The notes under the pieces were generated by a model, which was not told where the DNA came from, made no database searches, and saw nothing but the letters and a program-made list of their open reading frames with translations. A program made the position numbers and the translations under genes. From Candidatus Poribacteria bacterium (GTDB taxonomy: Bacteria > Poribacteria > WGA-4E > PCPOR2b), in assembly GCA_022822005.1 (NCBI GenBank), contig JAJECO010000046.1, positions 62,001 through 126,000 on the forward strand: DNA of 64,000 nt, given 5' to 3'. Each line of letters opens with the position of its first letter. Positions within the stretch are counted from its first letter, which is position 1. Of the stretch, positions 19,566 through 28,272 are shown in pieces.

Positions 19566-20510
19566 ATGGCAACAAGACTTGGTAGTGAAGATTACATCTA
19601 TGAGGAACTGGCGGATTGGGCACAGCTGCCCGATGGTTGGAGCTTTAAGGAGGTTGCCGATGTCGTGGTGGATGCACAAGACCGCGTCTATGTGTTCAAT
19701 CGGGGCGAGCATCCCATGATAATTTTTGAGCCTGATGGCAGCTTTGTCGCCTCGTGGGGAGAGGATCTGTTCACCCGCGCCCACGGCGTTACCGTCGGTC
19801 CCGATGGAATGCTCTATTGTGTGGACGACGGCGACCATTCAATCCGGAAATGCACCCCCGACGGCGAAGTCTTGATGACTATCGGCACACCCAACGAACC
19901 CGCGCCGATCCATAGCGGGGAACCCTTTAACCGTCCAACCAAGGTAGCCTTTGACCCGAAAACTGATGAACTCTACATATCGGACGGATACGGAAATGCC
20001 AGCGTGCACAAGTTCTCCCTTGATGGGAAACATCTTTTCTCTTGGGGAGAGTATGGGACAGACCCGGGGCAATTCAACTTGGTACACAGCGTCTGCACCG
20101 ACAGCGATGGCAAGGTGTATATCGCTGACCGGGAGAGCCACCGTGTACAGATTTTCGATGCGGATGGCCGTTATTTAGACCAATGGAACAATCTGCACCG
20201 CCCCTGTGGACTGCACATCGAAGATGACTTGGTCTACATCGGTCAAGTTCCGACCCAACTTGAGGTGAACGCCGACTATCCCAACATTGGGGGATGCGTT
20301 ACTATTCACGATCTGAATGGTCATCGTCTGGCTCGGTTGGGCGATGTGTGGCGTGGAGAGGGGCCCGGACAATTTATCTCGCCTCACGGGATAGCAATTG
20401 ATTCGCACGGGGATATATACGTGGGCGAGGTTTCTTGGGCAGCCTACGGTCGAACGCTTTCCCCACCCAGAGAGGTTCGCAGCTTCCGTAAGTTGGTCAA
20501 GGTTGATTAG
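19566..20510 (+). CDS. NHL-repeat / 6-bladed beta-propeller protein
   Basis: Repeats such as 'PHGIAIDSHGDIYVGEV', 'HGVTVGPDGMLYCVDDGDHSIRKCTPDG'. Confidence 0.9.
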   Translation: MATRLGSEDYIYEELADWAQLPDGWSFKEVADVVVDAQDRVYVFNRGEHPMIIFEPDGSFVASWGEDLFTRAHGVTVGPDGMLYCVDDGDHSIRKCTPDGEVLMTIGTPNEPAPIHSGEPFNRPTKVAFDPKTDELYISDGYGNASVHKFSLDGKHLFSWGEYGTDPGQFNLVHSVCTDSDGKVYIADRESHRVQIFDADGRYLDQWNNLHRPCGLHIEDDLVYIGQVPTQLEVNADYPNIGGCVTIHDLNGHRLARLGDVWRGEGPGQFISPHGIAIDSHGDIYVGEVSWAAYGRTLSPPREVRSFRKLVKVD

Positions 20511-20542
20511 AATCACTACCGTCTAGATTTGGAGGACGCATT

Positions 20543-21427
20543 ATGAAATTGACAACTGAACAGATTAAAGAATTTCAGACCCGCGGTGTCCTTATCGCCA
20601 AGAATGCCCTCGCCGACGAGGATTTGCAGCCGGTAATCGACGAGATATGTGAGTTCATAGATCGGCGGGCACTTGAATTGAAGGAAGAGGGAAAGATCGA
20701 AGACCTATGTGAGGCTGAGCCGTTTGAGACCCGGTACGGACAACTTTTCGCACAATGCAGAGAAATTGGCAACGGTCTTGATATCATGAACTATCGTGGC
20801 AAGGCGGTCTTTGACTTTCTGCACAATAAAAACCTGCTTGATGTCATCGAATCGCTCGTTGGGCCGGACATCGTCTGCAATCCGATCCAACACCTACGAC
20901 CCACTCCCCCAATCCGGTACTATGAGGACAGCAGTCCCGCTTCGCATATCGGACCCCTGCACCAAGACGCTGGTGTCATCATGCCGGAAGCCGAGGGCTC
21001 AGACATCATCACTTGCTGGCTCCCACTGGGCGATGCTACCGCTGAGATGGGGTGTCTGGAGGTCTTGCCCGGCGTGGTCAACAGTGGATATTTACGCCAT
21101 CAGCCCGAAGGCGGAACGAGCATCTATCCCGAAGACATACCAGAGATTGAACCTGTGCCGATGGTATGCTGCAGGGGTGATTTGGTACTGATGAGTCGTT
21201 TCACACCGCATCGCGGGATGCCCAACCGTTCGGATAAATGCCGCTGGTCGATGGATCTGCGCTACCACCCAACCGGTCATCACACGGGTCGCACGGGACA
21301 TCCGGATTTTGTCGTGCGCAGCCAAAGCGATCCAGACAGTGTCATGCACGATCATGAAGCGTGGTGTCGTCTCTGGATCGACGCCTTTGAGAATCCGAAG
21401 GGTGTGGTCATGCACAGAGCGGATTGA
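20543..21427 (+). CDS. Phytanoyl-CoA dioxygenase family protein
   Basis: 'GPLHQDAGVIMPEAEGSDIITCWLPLGDATAEMGCLEVLPG' with HxD-like motif. Confidence 0.9.
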   Translation: MKLTTEQIKEFQTRGVLIAKNALADEDLQPVIDEICEFIDRRALELKEEGKIEDLCEAEPFETRYGQLFAQCREIGNGLDIMNYRGKAVFDFLHNKNLLDVIESLVGPDIVCNPIQHLRPTPPIRYYEDSSPASHIGPLHQDAGVIMPEAEGSDIITCWLPLGDATAEMGCLEVLPGVVNSGYLRHQPEGGTSIYPEDIPEIEPVPMVCCRGDLVLMSRFTPHRGMPNRSDKCRWSMDLRYHPTGHHTGRTGHPDFVVRSQSDPDSVMHDHEAWCRLWIDAFENPKGVVMHRAD

Positions 21428-21493
21428 GATTGTATACACTTCTGACCGGTTAGAGAGATTCAAGGATCTGAACTACCAATAAGGAAAATCAGA

Positions 21494-22522
21494 ATGCAAG
21501 AGATTAATGTTGGTATCATCGGTGCAGGTGGAATTGCTGGAGGCAAACATCTGCCGGGGCACCGAAATGTCGAAGGCGTCTCAATAACTGCTGTCTGCGA
21601 TATTGATCAACAGCGTGCAGAGAATTTCGCGAAGCAACATGACATCAAACATGTCTTCACCGACTACAACGAAATGGTCGCGATGCCTGAGTTGAACGCC
21701 GTTAGTGTCTGTACGCCCAATAATTTCCACGCGCCCCCAACGATCGCGGCACTTGAAGCGGGAAAGCATGTTATCTGCGAAAAGCCGATCGCCGGGAACG
21801 CAATCGACGGACAGGCGATGGTCGATGCCCAGAAAGCGTCGGGAAAAGTGCTTCAGATTGGATTGCAGTCGCGGTTTGGGGCAGAAGCACAGACCTTGCG
21901 CAAGCTATATGAAGATGGGTTCTTCGGCAATATCTACTACGCGCGTGCCATGGCGATGCGACGCCGAGGTGTGCCCGCTTCACCATCATTTATCACAAAA
22001 TCAATCGCAGGCGGCGGCCCCCTGATTGACATCGGGGTGCACATCCTTGATGTGCTGTTGTGGATGATCGGGGCACCGAAACCGATTGAGGCATTTGGAT
22101 CAGTCGCACAGAAATTTGGACATCAAGCCGATGTGATTAACCCGTGGGGGACATGGATCCCCGCCCAATTCGATGTTGAAGATTTTGCGATGGGTGCTAT
22201 CCGCTTTGAGGGCGGCTTAACTGTGACGCTGGAAACCGCGTGGGCATCTCATATTGAGAACACCGGACAGACCTTCTTCATGGGCGACAGAGCCGGTGCG
22301 ACATACGGTCCCACACGTATCTATATGGACAAAGACGGTGAAATGATCGACTACGAACCGGAACTCCTAACCGGCTTGCTGGGCGAATTTGAATCGTTCC
22401 ACAAAGCGATTCGTGAAGGGCTGCCGTCACCCGTGCCCGCAGAAGAGGTGCTTATTGTTGCGAAAATCTTCGATGCCCTCTACGAATCCGCTCGAATCGG
22501 TCGGTCGGTGCCTATTCACTGA
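21494..22522 (+). CDS. Gfo/Idh/MocA family oxidoreductase
   Basis: 'VGIIGAGGIAGGKHLPG', 'VCTPNNFHAPPTIAALEAGKHVICEKPIA'. Confidence 0.95.
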   Translation: MQEINVGIIGAGGIAGGKHLPGHRNVEGVSITAVCDIDQQRAENFAKQHDIKHVFTDYNEMVAMPELNAVSVCTPNNFHAPPTIAALEAGKHVICEKPIAGNAIDGQAMVDAQKASGKVLQIGLQSRFGAEAQTLRKLYEDGFFGNIYYARAMAMRRRGVPASPSFITKSIAGGGPLIDIGVHILDVLLWMIGAPKPIEAFGSVAQKFGHQADVINPWGTWIPAQFDVEDFAMGAIRFEGGLTVTLETAWASHIENTGQTFFMGDRAGATYGPTRIYMDKDGEMIDYEPELLTGLLGEFESFHKAIREGLPSPVPAEEVLIVAKIFDALYESARIGRSVPIH

Positions 22523-22751
22523 AACTATTGAGACCGATATAGACTCTCTTCGCCAACCTTCATTGAAGGGAAATTCGTCGAGCGATTGAGTTCTTACTGC
22601 TCACATCGGCGGCTGACTCATCGACCTGTTGCGCTCCGATGGCGACCCACCTCTAACCATTTACTTACAGCGCATAGTATCTCCCCCAAGAAGCATCTCA
22701 TCGAGATGAATATAGGCACTACCCAACGTGCAAAACAAGGTGGCCTGACAA

Positions 22752-23684
22752 ATGAGCGATAACCCCACGAAACAGATTGCCGTCATCGGTAGTATCGTCA
22801 TAGATTTAGCGGTGCAAACGCCACGCATCCCCGCTGTGGGAGAAACGCTGCTGGGGGACAATTTCAAGATCGGTCCCGGAGGTAAGGGGGCTAACGCCGC
22901 CGTCGCTGTGCAAAGGGCAGGAGGGGCAGCGGTGCTGCTCGGCTGCATCGGCGACGACGATTTTGGACGTATGGAGATGGCTGCCTTGCAAACGGAAGGC
23001 GTTGATGTGGATGCCGTCACGGTCCATCCAGAAGCCTCGACGGGTGTGGGCATCGCAATGATCGACGCTGACGGCGAAAATACCATCTTGGGTGTTTTGG
23101 GAGCTAATGATTACCTAAGTCCCGACGATGTGGGACGTGCCTTGGCACTGCATCGAGATATGTTAGATGGTATCTTGGTCAACTTTGAAGTTCCTGAACC
23201 CGCTGTGGCAGCTGCCGTGCGACTGGGGGTGGATTATGGCGTTCCAGTAATTGTAGACGCCGGACCCGCTCGTCCCTACACACCGGAAACTTGGCGAGAC
23301 TGCACAATTCTAACACCCAATGAACAGGAGACCGAAACCCTAGTAGGCTACCCCATTTCAGACGACACGATAGCGGAACGGGCTGCGCGTGAATTGCTTG
23401 GGATGGGACCGAGTGCCGTGGTACTGCATCGGGGGGCACATGGTGCCCTTCTCGTAACGGCAGACGATACGATTCATATTCCAAGTTTCTCTGTGGATGT
23501 GGTGGACACAACCGGCGCTGGAGACGCCTTTTCCGGCACACTGTCTGTCGCCGTGGCGGAAGGACTGCCGCTTGCGGATGCTATCCGTCGCGCCAACGCC
23601 GCTGGTGCACTGGCTGTTACCCGTTTGGGAACGCTACCCATCATGCCCACCCGTCAAGAAGTGGATGCGTTTCTGGAACATTAA
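22752..23684 (+). CDS. rbsK: Ribokinase (PfkB family)
   Basis: 'GPGGKGANAAVAVQRAGG' and 'DTTGAGDAFSGTLSVAVAEG'. Confidence 0.92.
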   Translation: MSDNPTKQIAVIGSIVIDLAVQTPRIPAVGETLLGDNFKIGPGGKGANAAVAVQRAGGAAVLLGCIGDDDFGRMEMAALQTEGVDVDAVTVHPEASTGVGIAMIDADGENTILGVLGANDYLSPDDVGRALALHRDMLDGILVNFEVPEPAVAAAVRLGVDYGVPVIVDAGPARPYTPETWRDCTILTPNEQETETLVGYPISDDTIAERAARELLGMGPSAVVLHRGAHGALLVTADDTIHIPSFSVDVVDTTGAGDAFSGTLSVAVAEGLPLADAIRRANAAGALAVTRLGTLPIMPTRQEVDAFLEH

Positions 23685-23726
23685 AGTGAGCATACACTCA
23701 TCTAAACAGAACGAGGAGAGAGCAGG

Positions 23727-25001
23727 ATGAAGCGATCCTATCAATACGCCGGCTTGCAAAACCCAAAACAGGAGGGACTCAGCGTTGATCAATGCGCCGC
23801 CCGAATTCATCGATTCGCCTACGCTGCAGAACGATTGATGTTTTTGCAAGCCTCCCACATCATCAGCACACCGGAACGGGATGTCAAGGTATTGCTGGCA
23901 AGACTTCAATATGAAAACTCACAACATGCGTCCCAGTTCAAAGCCCGGCTGCCTGAATTGCGCATCTCTAAGAAAAAAGCGTATCAAGCACCCGATGTGT
24001 CCCTACAGATCGTTTTCGATGAAGCGATGTATGCAGCGAACACTGTTGAACTGTTGGCAGGATTGACAAAAGTGTTCAAACCCGCACTTTTGGAGGCATA
24101 CCGAAGGTATGTGGAGGACACCAACGGCTTGGCGGACTACCCTACTGTACGCATCCTGAAAACTGTCATCGCCGAAGTAGCGGATGGGCTGCGTCAGCTA
24201 GAAGCTGCCTACGACGACCTTATCGACACACCGGAAAAAGAAGCGGAAGCGGAGACTTGGAGCAGGACGCTTCACAACCTGCTCGCAGCTGCAGGGGGCA
24301 TTGATGGCACAGGCGAAGTGAACCTTGACGCACTCGAACCCGTTAGAGCGACCAACCCATATCTGATTCCGAAGCAGCTCACCCGCGATGATACTTTCCC
24401 GCGTGTGTGGGATATCATCCACGTTGACAACGAGCGGGTGGAAGAACGATTGATGCAGATGATTGCGACCCGTCTCGGAGAAACTACGATTGCGGAAGCG
24501 TTGGGATTTGTGCTGTATGAAATGAAAGATCAGCCGTGGGAATTTTATACCGATATTTCGCGTCATCTTTGGGATGAGATGCGGCATTCCGTCTTTGGTG
24601 AGGCAGCGGCAGAGGATATTTTCGATAATCGTTCCACGATGCCGATACGCGATTGGGAGTCTGCTTATCTCTTTAGGATGGATCCTTTGGAATTATACGC
24701 CATGCTCTTCGGTGTCGAGGCCGGTCTGATGAAATACCCTCCCGGCAAACGTGAGGAGTTTGAGTTTTGCCGCGATGCCGCACGCCACCCCCTGATGACA
24801 ACCCTCCAAGATTTTGACTGGGCAGACGAGGTGTTGCATGTCCACATTGCTCGCCGACGGTTGAAGGAGTGGTTTAACGGCAGTCCAGAAGAGCTGCAAG
24901 CACTCGGTCAAAAAGGACTCGACTTCCGAGCGAGGGCGCGAGCGATGCATCCCCAGTCTCCCCTGCCCGATGCAAGCGGCAAAATCAAGAGCACTCAATA
25001 G
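23727..25001 (+). CDS. Conserved hypothetical protein, ferritin-like helical
   Basis: 424 aa, helical, late 'DISRHLWDEMRHSVFGE'; family not identified with certainty. Confidence 0.7.
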   Translation: MKRSYQYAGLQNPKQEGLSVDQCAARIHRFAYAAERLMFLQASHIISTPERDVKVLLARLQYENSQHASQFKARLPELRISKKKAYQAPDVSLQIVFDEAMYAANTVELLAGLTKVFKPALLEAYRRYVEDTNGLADYPTVRILKTVIAEVADGLRQLEAAYDDLIDTPEKEAEAETWSRTLHNLLAAAGGIDGTGEVNLDALEPVRATNPYLIPKQLTRDDTFPRVWDIIHVDNERVEERLMQMIATRLGETTIAEALGFVLYEMKDQPWEFYTDISRHLWDEMRHSVFGEAAAEDIFDNRSTMPIRDWESAYLFRMDPLELYAMLFGVEAGLMKYPPGKREEFEFCRDAARHPLMTTLQDFDWADEVLHVHIARRRLKEWFNGSPEELQALGQKGLDFRARARAMHPQSPLPDASGKIKSTQ

Positions 25002-25003
25002 TA

Positions 25004-25288
25004 ACCAATGGTGCTAGTTTGCAGCTGTCGATAACGTGAAACGTGATGCGTGAAACGTAAAAATCATTGGTTCATCGGTTCATTTAGCCCCAGCGGGGCG
25101 ACATGTCTATAGTACACGGATAAACAAATACCCCAAAGCCCCAGCGGGGCGACATGTGTATCCGAAGGGTGAAACATAAGAAGAATGAATCAACCAACCG
25201 ACTAATGAATCAATGAACTCCCCGATAAATTGGGAGCTAAAGCGACTTGAACAATATAAAAACTTTCTCATTAAACTAGCACTAAAGG
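25004..25288 (+). repeat. MITE-like noncoding repeat, copy 2
   Basis: Inverted ends GTGCTAGTTT (25011-25020) / AAACTAGCAC (25273-25282); internally similar to 19187-19451. Confidence 0.75.
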
Positions 25289-25354
25289 TCAGTATTCAAA
25301 GCCAGAATTGTATGATTTTCCGAGATAAACTCACTTTAAAAATAAGGAGATTCT

Positions 25355-26989
25355 ATGAAAGTTGCTGATGCTGTTGCTCATATTTTGAAGGCGGAGGGTG
25401 TAGAGTACCTATTTGCCTATCCGGTCAATCCTATCATCGATGCTGCGGCTGCCGTAGGAATTCGCCCAATCATTGTCCGTCAAGAACGGATTGGCCTTCA
25501 CATGGCGGATGCGTTTAGTCGGGTGTCCTCCGGTGAACGGATCGGGGTGTTTTGTATGCAGAGCGGTCCCGGTTCGGAGAACGCTTTCGGCGGTGTCGCC
25601 CAAGCTTACGGCGACTCGGTGCCAATCGTGGTGCTGCCGATGGGCTATTCGCGCTCCTTAACCAATGTTCCCCCTAACTTCAATTCCTTCCTCAATTTCC
25701 AGAATGTTACCAAGTCCTGCGAACAGGTCATCCTGCCTGAAGCAACGCCGGATGCGCTGAGACGCGCCTTCACTCAGGTGAAAAACGGCAGGCCCCGTCC
25801 TGCATTGGTGGAATTTCCGGCGGATGTGTTTCAGGAGGAAATCTCTGAACCCCTGAATTACCAACCCGCCCCGGTCACGCGTCCCGGACCAGACCCCAAC
25901 GCGATCCCAGAGATTGCCAGTATCCTGCTGGAGGCAGAAAGACCTGTGCTCTACGCCGGTCAGGGCGTCCATTATGCCAAAGGATGGGATGCTTTAAGAG
26001 AACTTGCGGAACTACTGGAGGCGCCCGTGACCACCAGTCTCGGCGGTAAGAGCGCTTTTCCTGAAAACCATCCCCTGTCCCTCGGCTCCGGCGGTCGATC
26101 CCTGCCGAAACCTGTGCATCACTTCCTGCAAAACGCCGATGTCATCTTTGGGGTTGGGTGCAGCTTCAGCATCACCAACTACGCACCGACCATCCCGAAG
26201 GGCAAAACGATTATTCAAGCCACGTTGGATGCAGCGGATCTCAACAAGGACGTAGCGGTGGAACACGCTTTGGTTGGGGACGCTCGCCTGACGCTGGAGG
26301 CGTTGGTCGATGAAATCCGTGGGCGTATAAGCAATACCCCACGTGGCCGCCGTGAGGGGGTGACACAGGAGATTCAAACGGTCAAAGGGGAATGGTTAGC
26401 ACAGTGGAGTCCCAAGCTGAACTCCGACGAGGTTCCGCTCTCCCCTTACCGGGTGATTCGGGATCTGATGGGTACGGTGGACGTGGCAAACACCATCATC
26501 ACTCACGACGCCGGGAGTCCCCGCGATCAGCTTTCACCCTTCTGGGAATCGGTCACACCGCTGTCCTATATCGGTTGGGGCAAAACCACACAACTGGGGT
26601 ACGGACTTGGTCTGATGATGGGTGCAAAACTGGCAGAGCCAGACAAACTGTGTATCAACATCTGGGGCGATGCTGCCATCGGTTTCACAGGCATGGATTT
26701 CGAGACCGCCGTCAGAGCAGGGATCCCTATCCTGTCGGTGTTGTTCAATAACTTCTCCATGGCGATCGAATTGCCAATTATGCAGCTCTCCACTGAGAAA
26801 TATCGCAGCACGGATATATCCGGGAACTATGCAGACATGGCGAAGGCATTCGGCGGCTACGGTGAGCGGGTGGAAACCCCGGATCAGATTATCCCTGCGA
26901 TTAAACGTGGGATTCAGAAGACAGAGGAAGGCGTTCCAACTCTGTTGGAATTCATCACGGCAAAGGAAATCGACTTTTCCATGTTCTAG
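25355..26989 (+). CDS. Thiamine pyrophosphate-requiring enzyme (acetolactate synthase large subunit-like)
   Basis: TPP N-terminal domain 'GVEYLFAYPVNPIIDAAAAVGIRPIIVRQERIGLHMADAFSRVS'; C-terminal 'NIWGDAAIGFTGMDFETAVRAGIPILSVLFNN'. Confidence 0.93.
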   Translation: MKVADAVAHILKAEGVEYLFAYPVNPIIDAAAAVGIRPIIVRQERIGLHMADAFSRVSSGERIGVFCMQSGPGSENAFGGVAQAYGDSVPIVVLPMGYSRSLTNVPPNFNSFLNFQNVTKSCEQVILPEATPDALRRAFTQVKNGRPRPALVEFPADVFQEEISEPLNYQPAPVTRPGPDPNAIPEIASILLEAERPVLYAGQGVHYAKGWDALRELAELLEAPVTTSLGGKSAFPENHPLSLGSGGRSLPKPVHHFLQNADVIFGVGCSFSITNYAPTIPKGKTIIQATLDAADLNKDVAVEHALVGDARLTLEALVDEIRGRISNTPRGRREGVTQEIQTVKGEWLAQWSPKLNSDEVPLSPYRVIRDLMGTVDVANTIITHDAGSPRDQLSPFWESVTPLSYIGWGKTTQLGYGLGLMMGAKLAEPDKLCINIWGDAAIGFTGMDFETAVRAGIPILSVLFNNFSMAIELPIMQLSTEKYRSTDISGNYADMAKAFGGYGERVETPDQIIPAIKRGIQKTEEGVPTLLEFITAKEIDFSMF

Positions 26990-27180
26990 AACTCCGTAGA
27001 AGTTACGCACTTCAGATTGTAGCTGCCTGCCTGTCCCGATAAGTCGGGGATTTATCGGGCGTCGAGGGACATGTTCAGACTCTAAACCCATCGTAGGCGG
27101 GGCATCTTGCCCCGCACTTACATCTCTCAACCCGACAAAAACTCGGTGTTTCTCTAATTTACACCGTCTTTTTATAACCG

Positions 27181-27284
27181 AAGTTGCTAGTTGTCCAGTC
27201 TGCTCAGCTTGGATAGGCATATCCAAGCCATTTTGGCGCGTGTGCGGTGGATTTGCCAATCCACCGCGAGCAGTGAGTAATAGG
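27181..27284 (+). repeat. Double-hairpin repeat, copy A (inverted relative to 33140-33239)
   Basis: CTTGGATAggcaTATCCAAG and GGTGGATTtgccAATCCACC hairpins; reverse complement resembles 33140-33239. Confidence 0.85.
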
Positions 27285-27359
27285 TCAGACACCAATGAAC
27301 TAATGAACCAAATCGTTTTCGCGTTTCACGTTTTACCTTTCACGCTCAAGGAGGAAACT

Positions 27360-27944
27360 ATGCAAATTTCTGAAGAGTTACGACAATCGGTTATCCGCTC
27401 ATTACCCGAAGTCAACGAGATTGGCGACGAAACGTTGCGGAATCAGGTTATTGATGCGTGGGCATACGCCCTTGGGAAGAGTTCATTCACAGCCATTGAC
27501 GAAATTCGTGCGTCAGGCAATCCAGATACACCGCCACTCAAGCGGGGAACACAGACCCATCATATCCGTGGGGTCACGCTGCTTGCAATGCGAACCTACG
27601 ACGAACTGACGGGGCTGTTTCCTGAACTTGAAGTGGATCGGGACCTCCTGATCGCCTGCGCGTTGTGTCACGATGTGGGCAAGCCGTGGGAATTCGATCC
27701 AGAAAACCAAGCCCGTTGGCGAGAATCACCGGGCGCTGCCGGGTTCCCATCAATTCGGCATCCGGGCTACGGCGTACACGTCTGCCTGACCGTCGGACTT
27801 CCGGAGGCGGTCGCGCATACGGCGGGCGCACATTCGGGTGAGGGAGAGTTAGTTGTCCGCAGCTTGGAGAACACGATTGTCCACCATGCGGACTACACCT
27901 TCTGGCGCGTGTTAGACGCCGGTGGTCTCTTGGAACACACCTAG
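27360..27944 (+). CDS. HD-domain phosphohydrolase
   Basis: 'HHIRGVTLLAM...LLIACALCHDVGKPWEF' HD motif. Confidence 0.85.
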   Translation: MQISEELRQSVIRSLPEVNEIGDETLRNQVIDAWAYALGKSSFTAIDEIRASGNPDTPPLKRGTQTHHIRGVTLLAMRTYDELTGLFPELEVDRDLLIACALCHDVGKPWEFDPENQARWRESPGAAGFPSIRHPGYGVHVCLTVGLPEAVAHTAGAHSGEGELVVRSLENTIVHHADYTFWRVLDAGGLLEHT

Positions 27945-28272
27945 TTACTAGGACGTGTTAACGCTGTCTGTAATCGTAGGGGCGAGGTCCCCTCGCCCAT
28001 CACCCAACGCTGGACGGGAGCACCAAACCATACGGGTTAAATCAATCGTAGATTGTCCCGATTCATCGGGAGGCTCGGAACAGCCTAGGTTTATTTTCAT
28101 CTCTCGACACCCCAATGTTGCTTTGAATCTCGACCTTATCGGGACTCCGTCGTGCCGTTTACCTGAATCCATCAACCAATGAGTCGCTAATTCTAGGCAA
28201 CACAGATTTCGATGCTCTTATCAAGGTAGCAACTTGAGTTATGTTTATCGTACACTCCCAAGAAGAGAATCT

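Noticed and set aside
26534-27295. 253-aa minus ORF opposite the TPP enzyme gene
   Set aside because: Antisense shadow of a strong coding gene; no recognisable domain.
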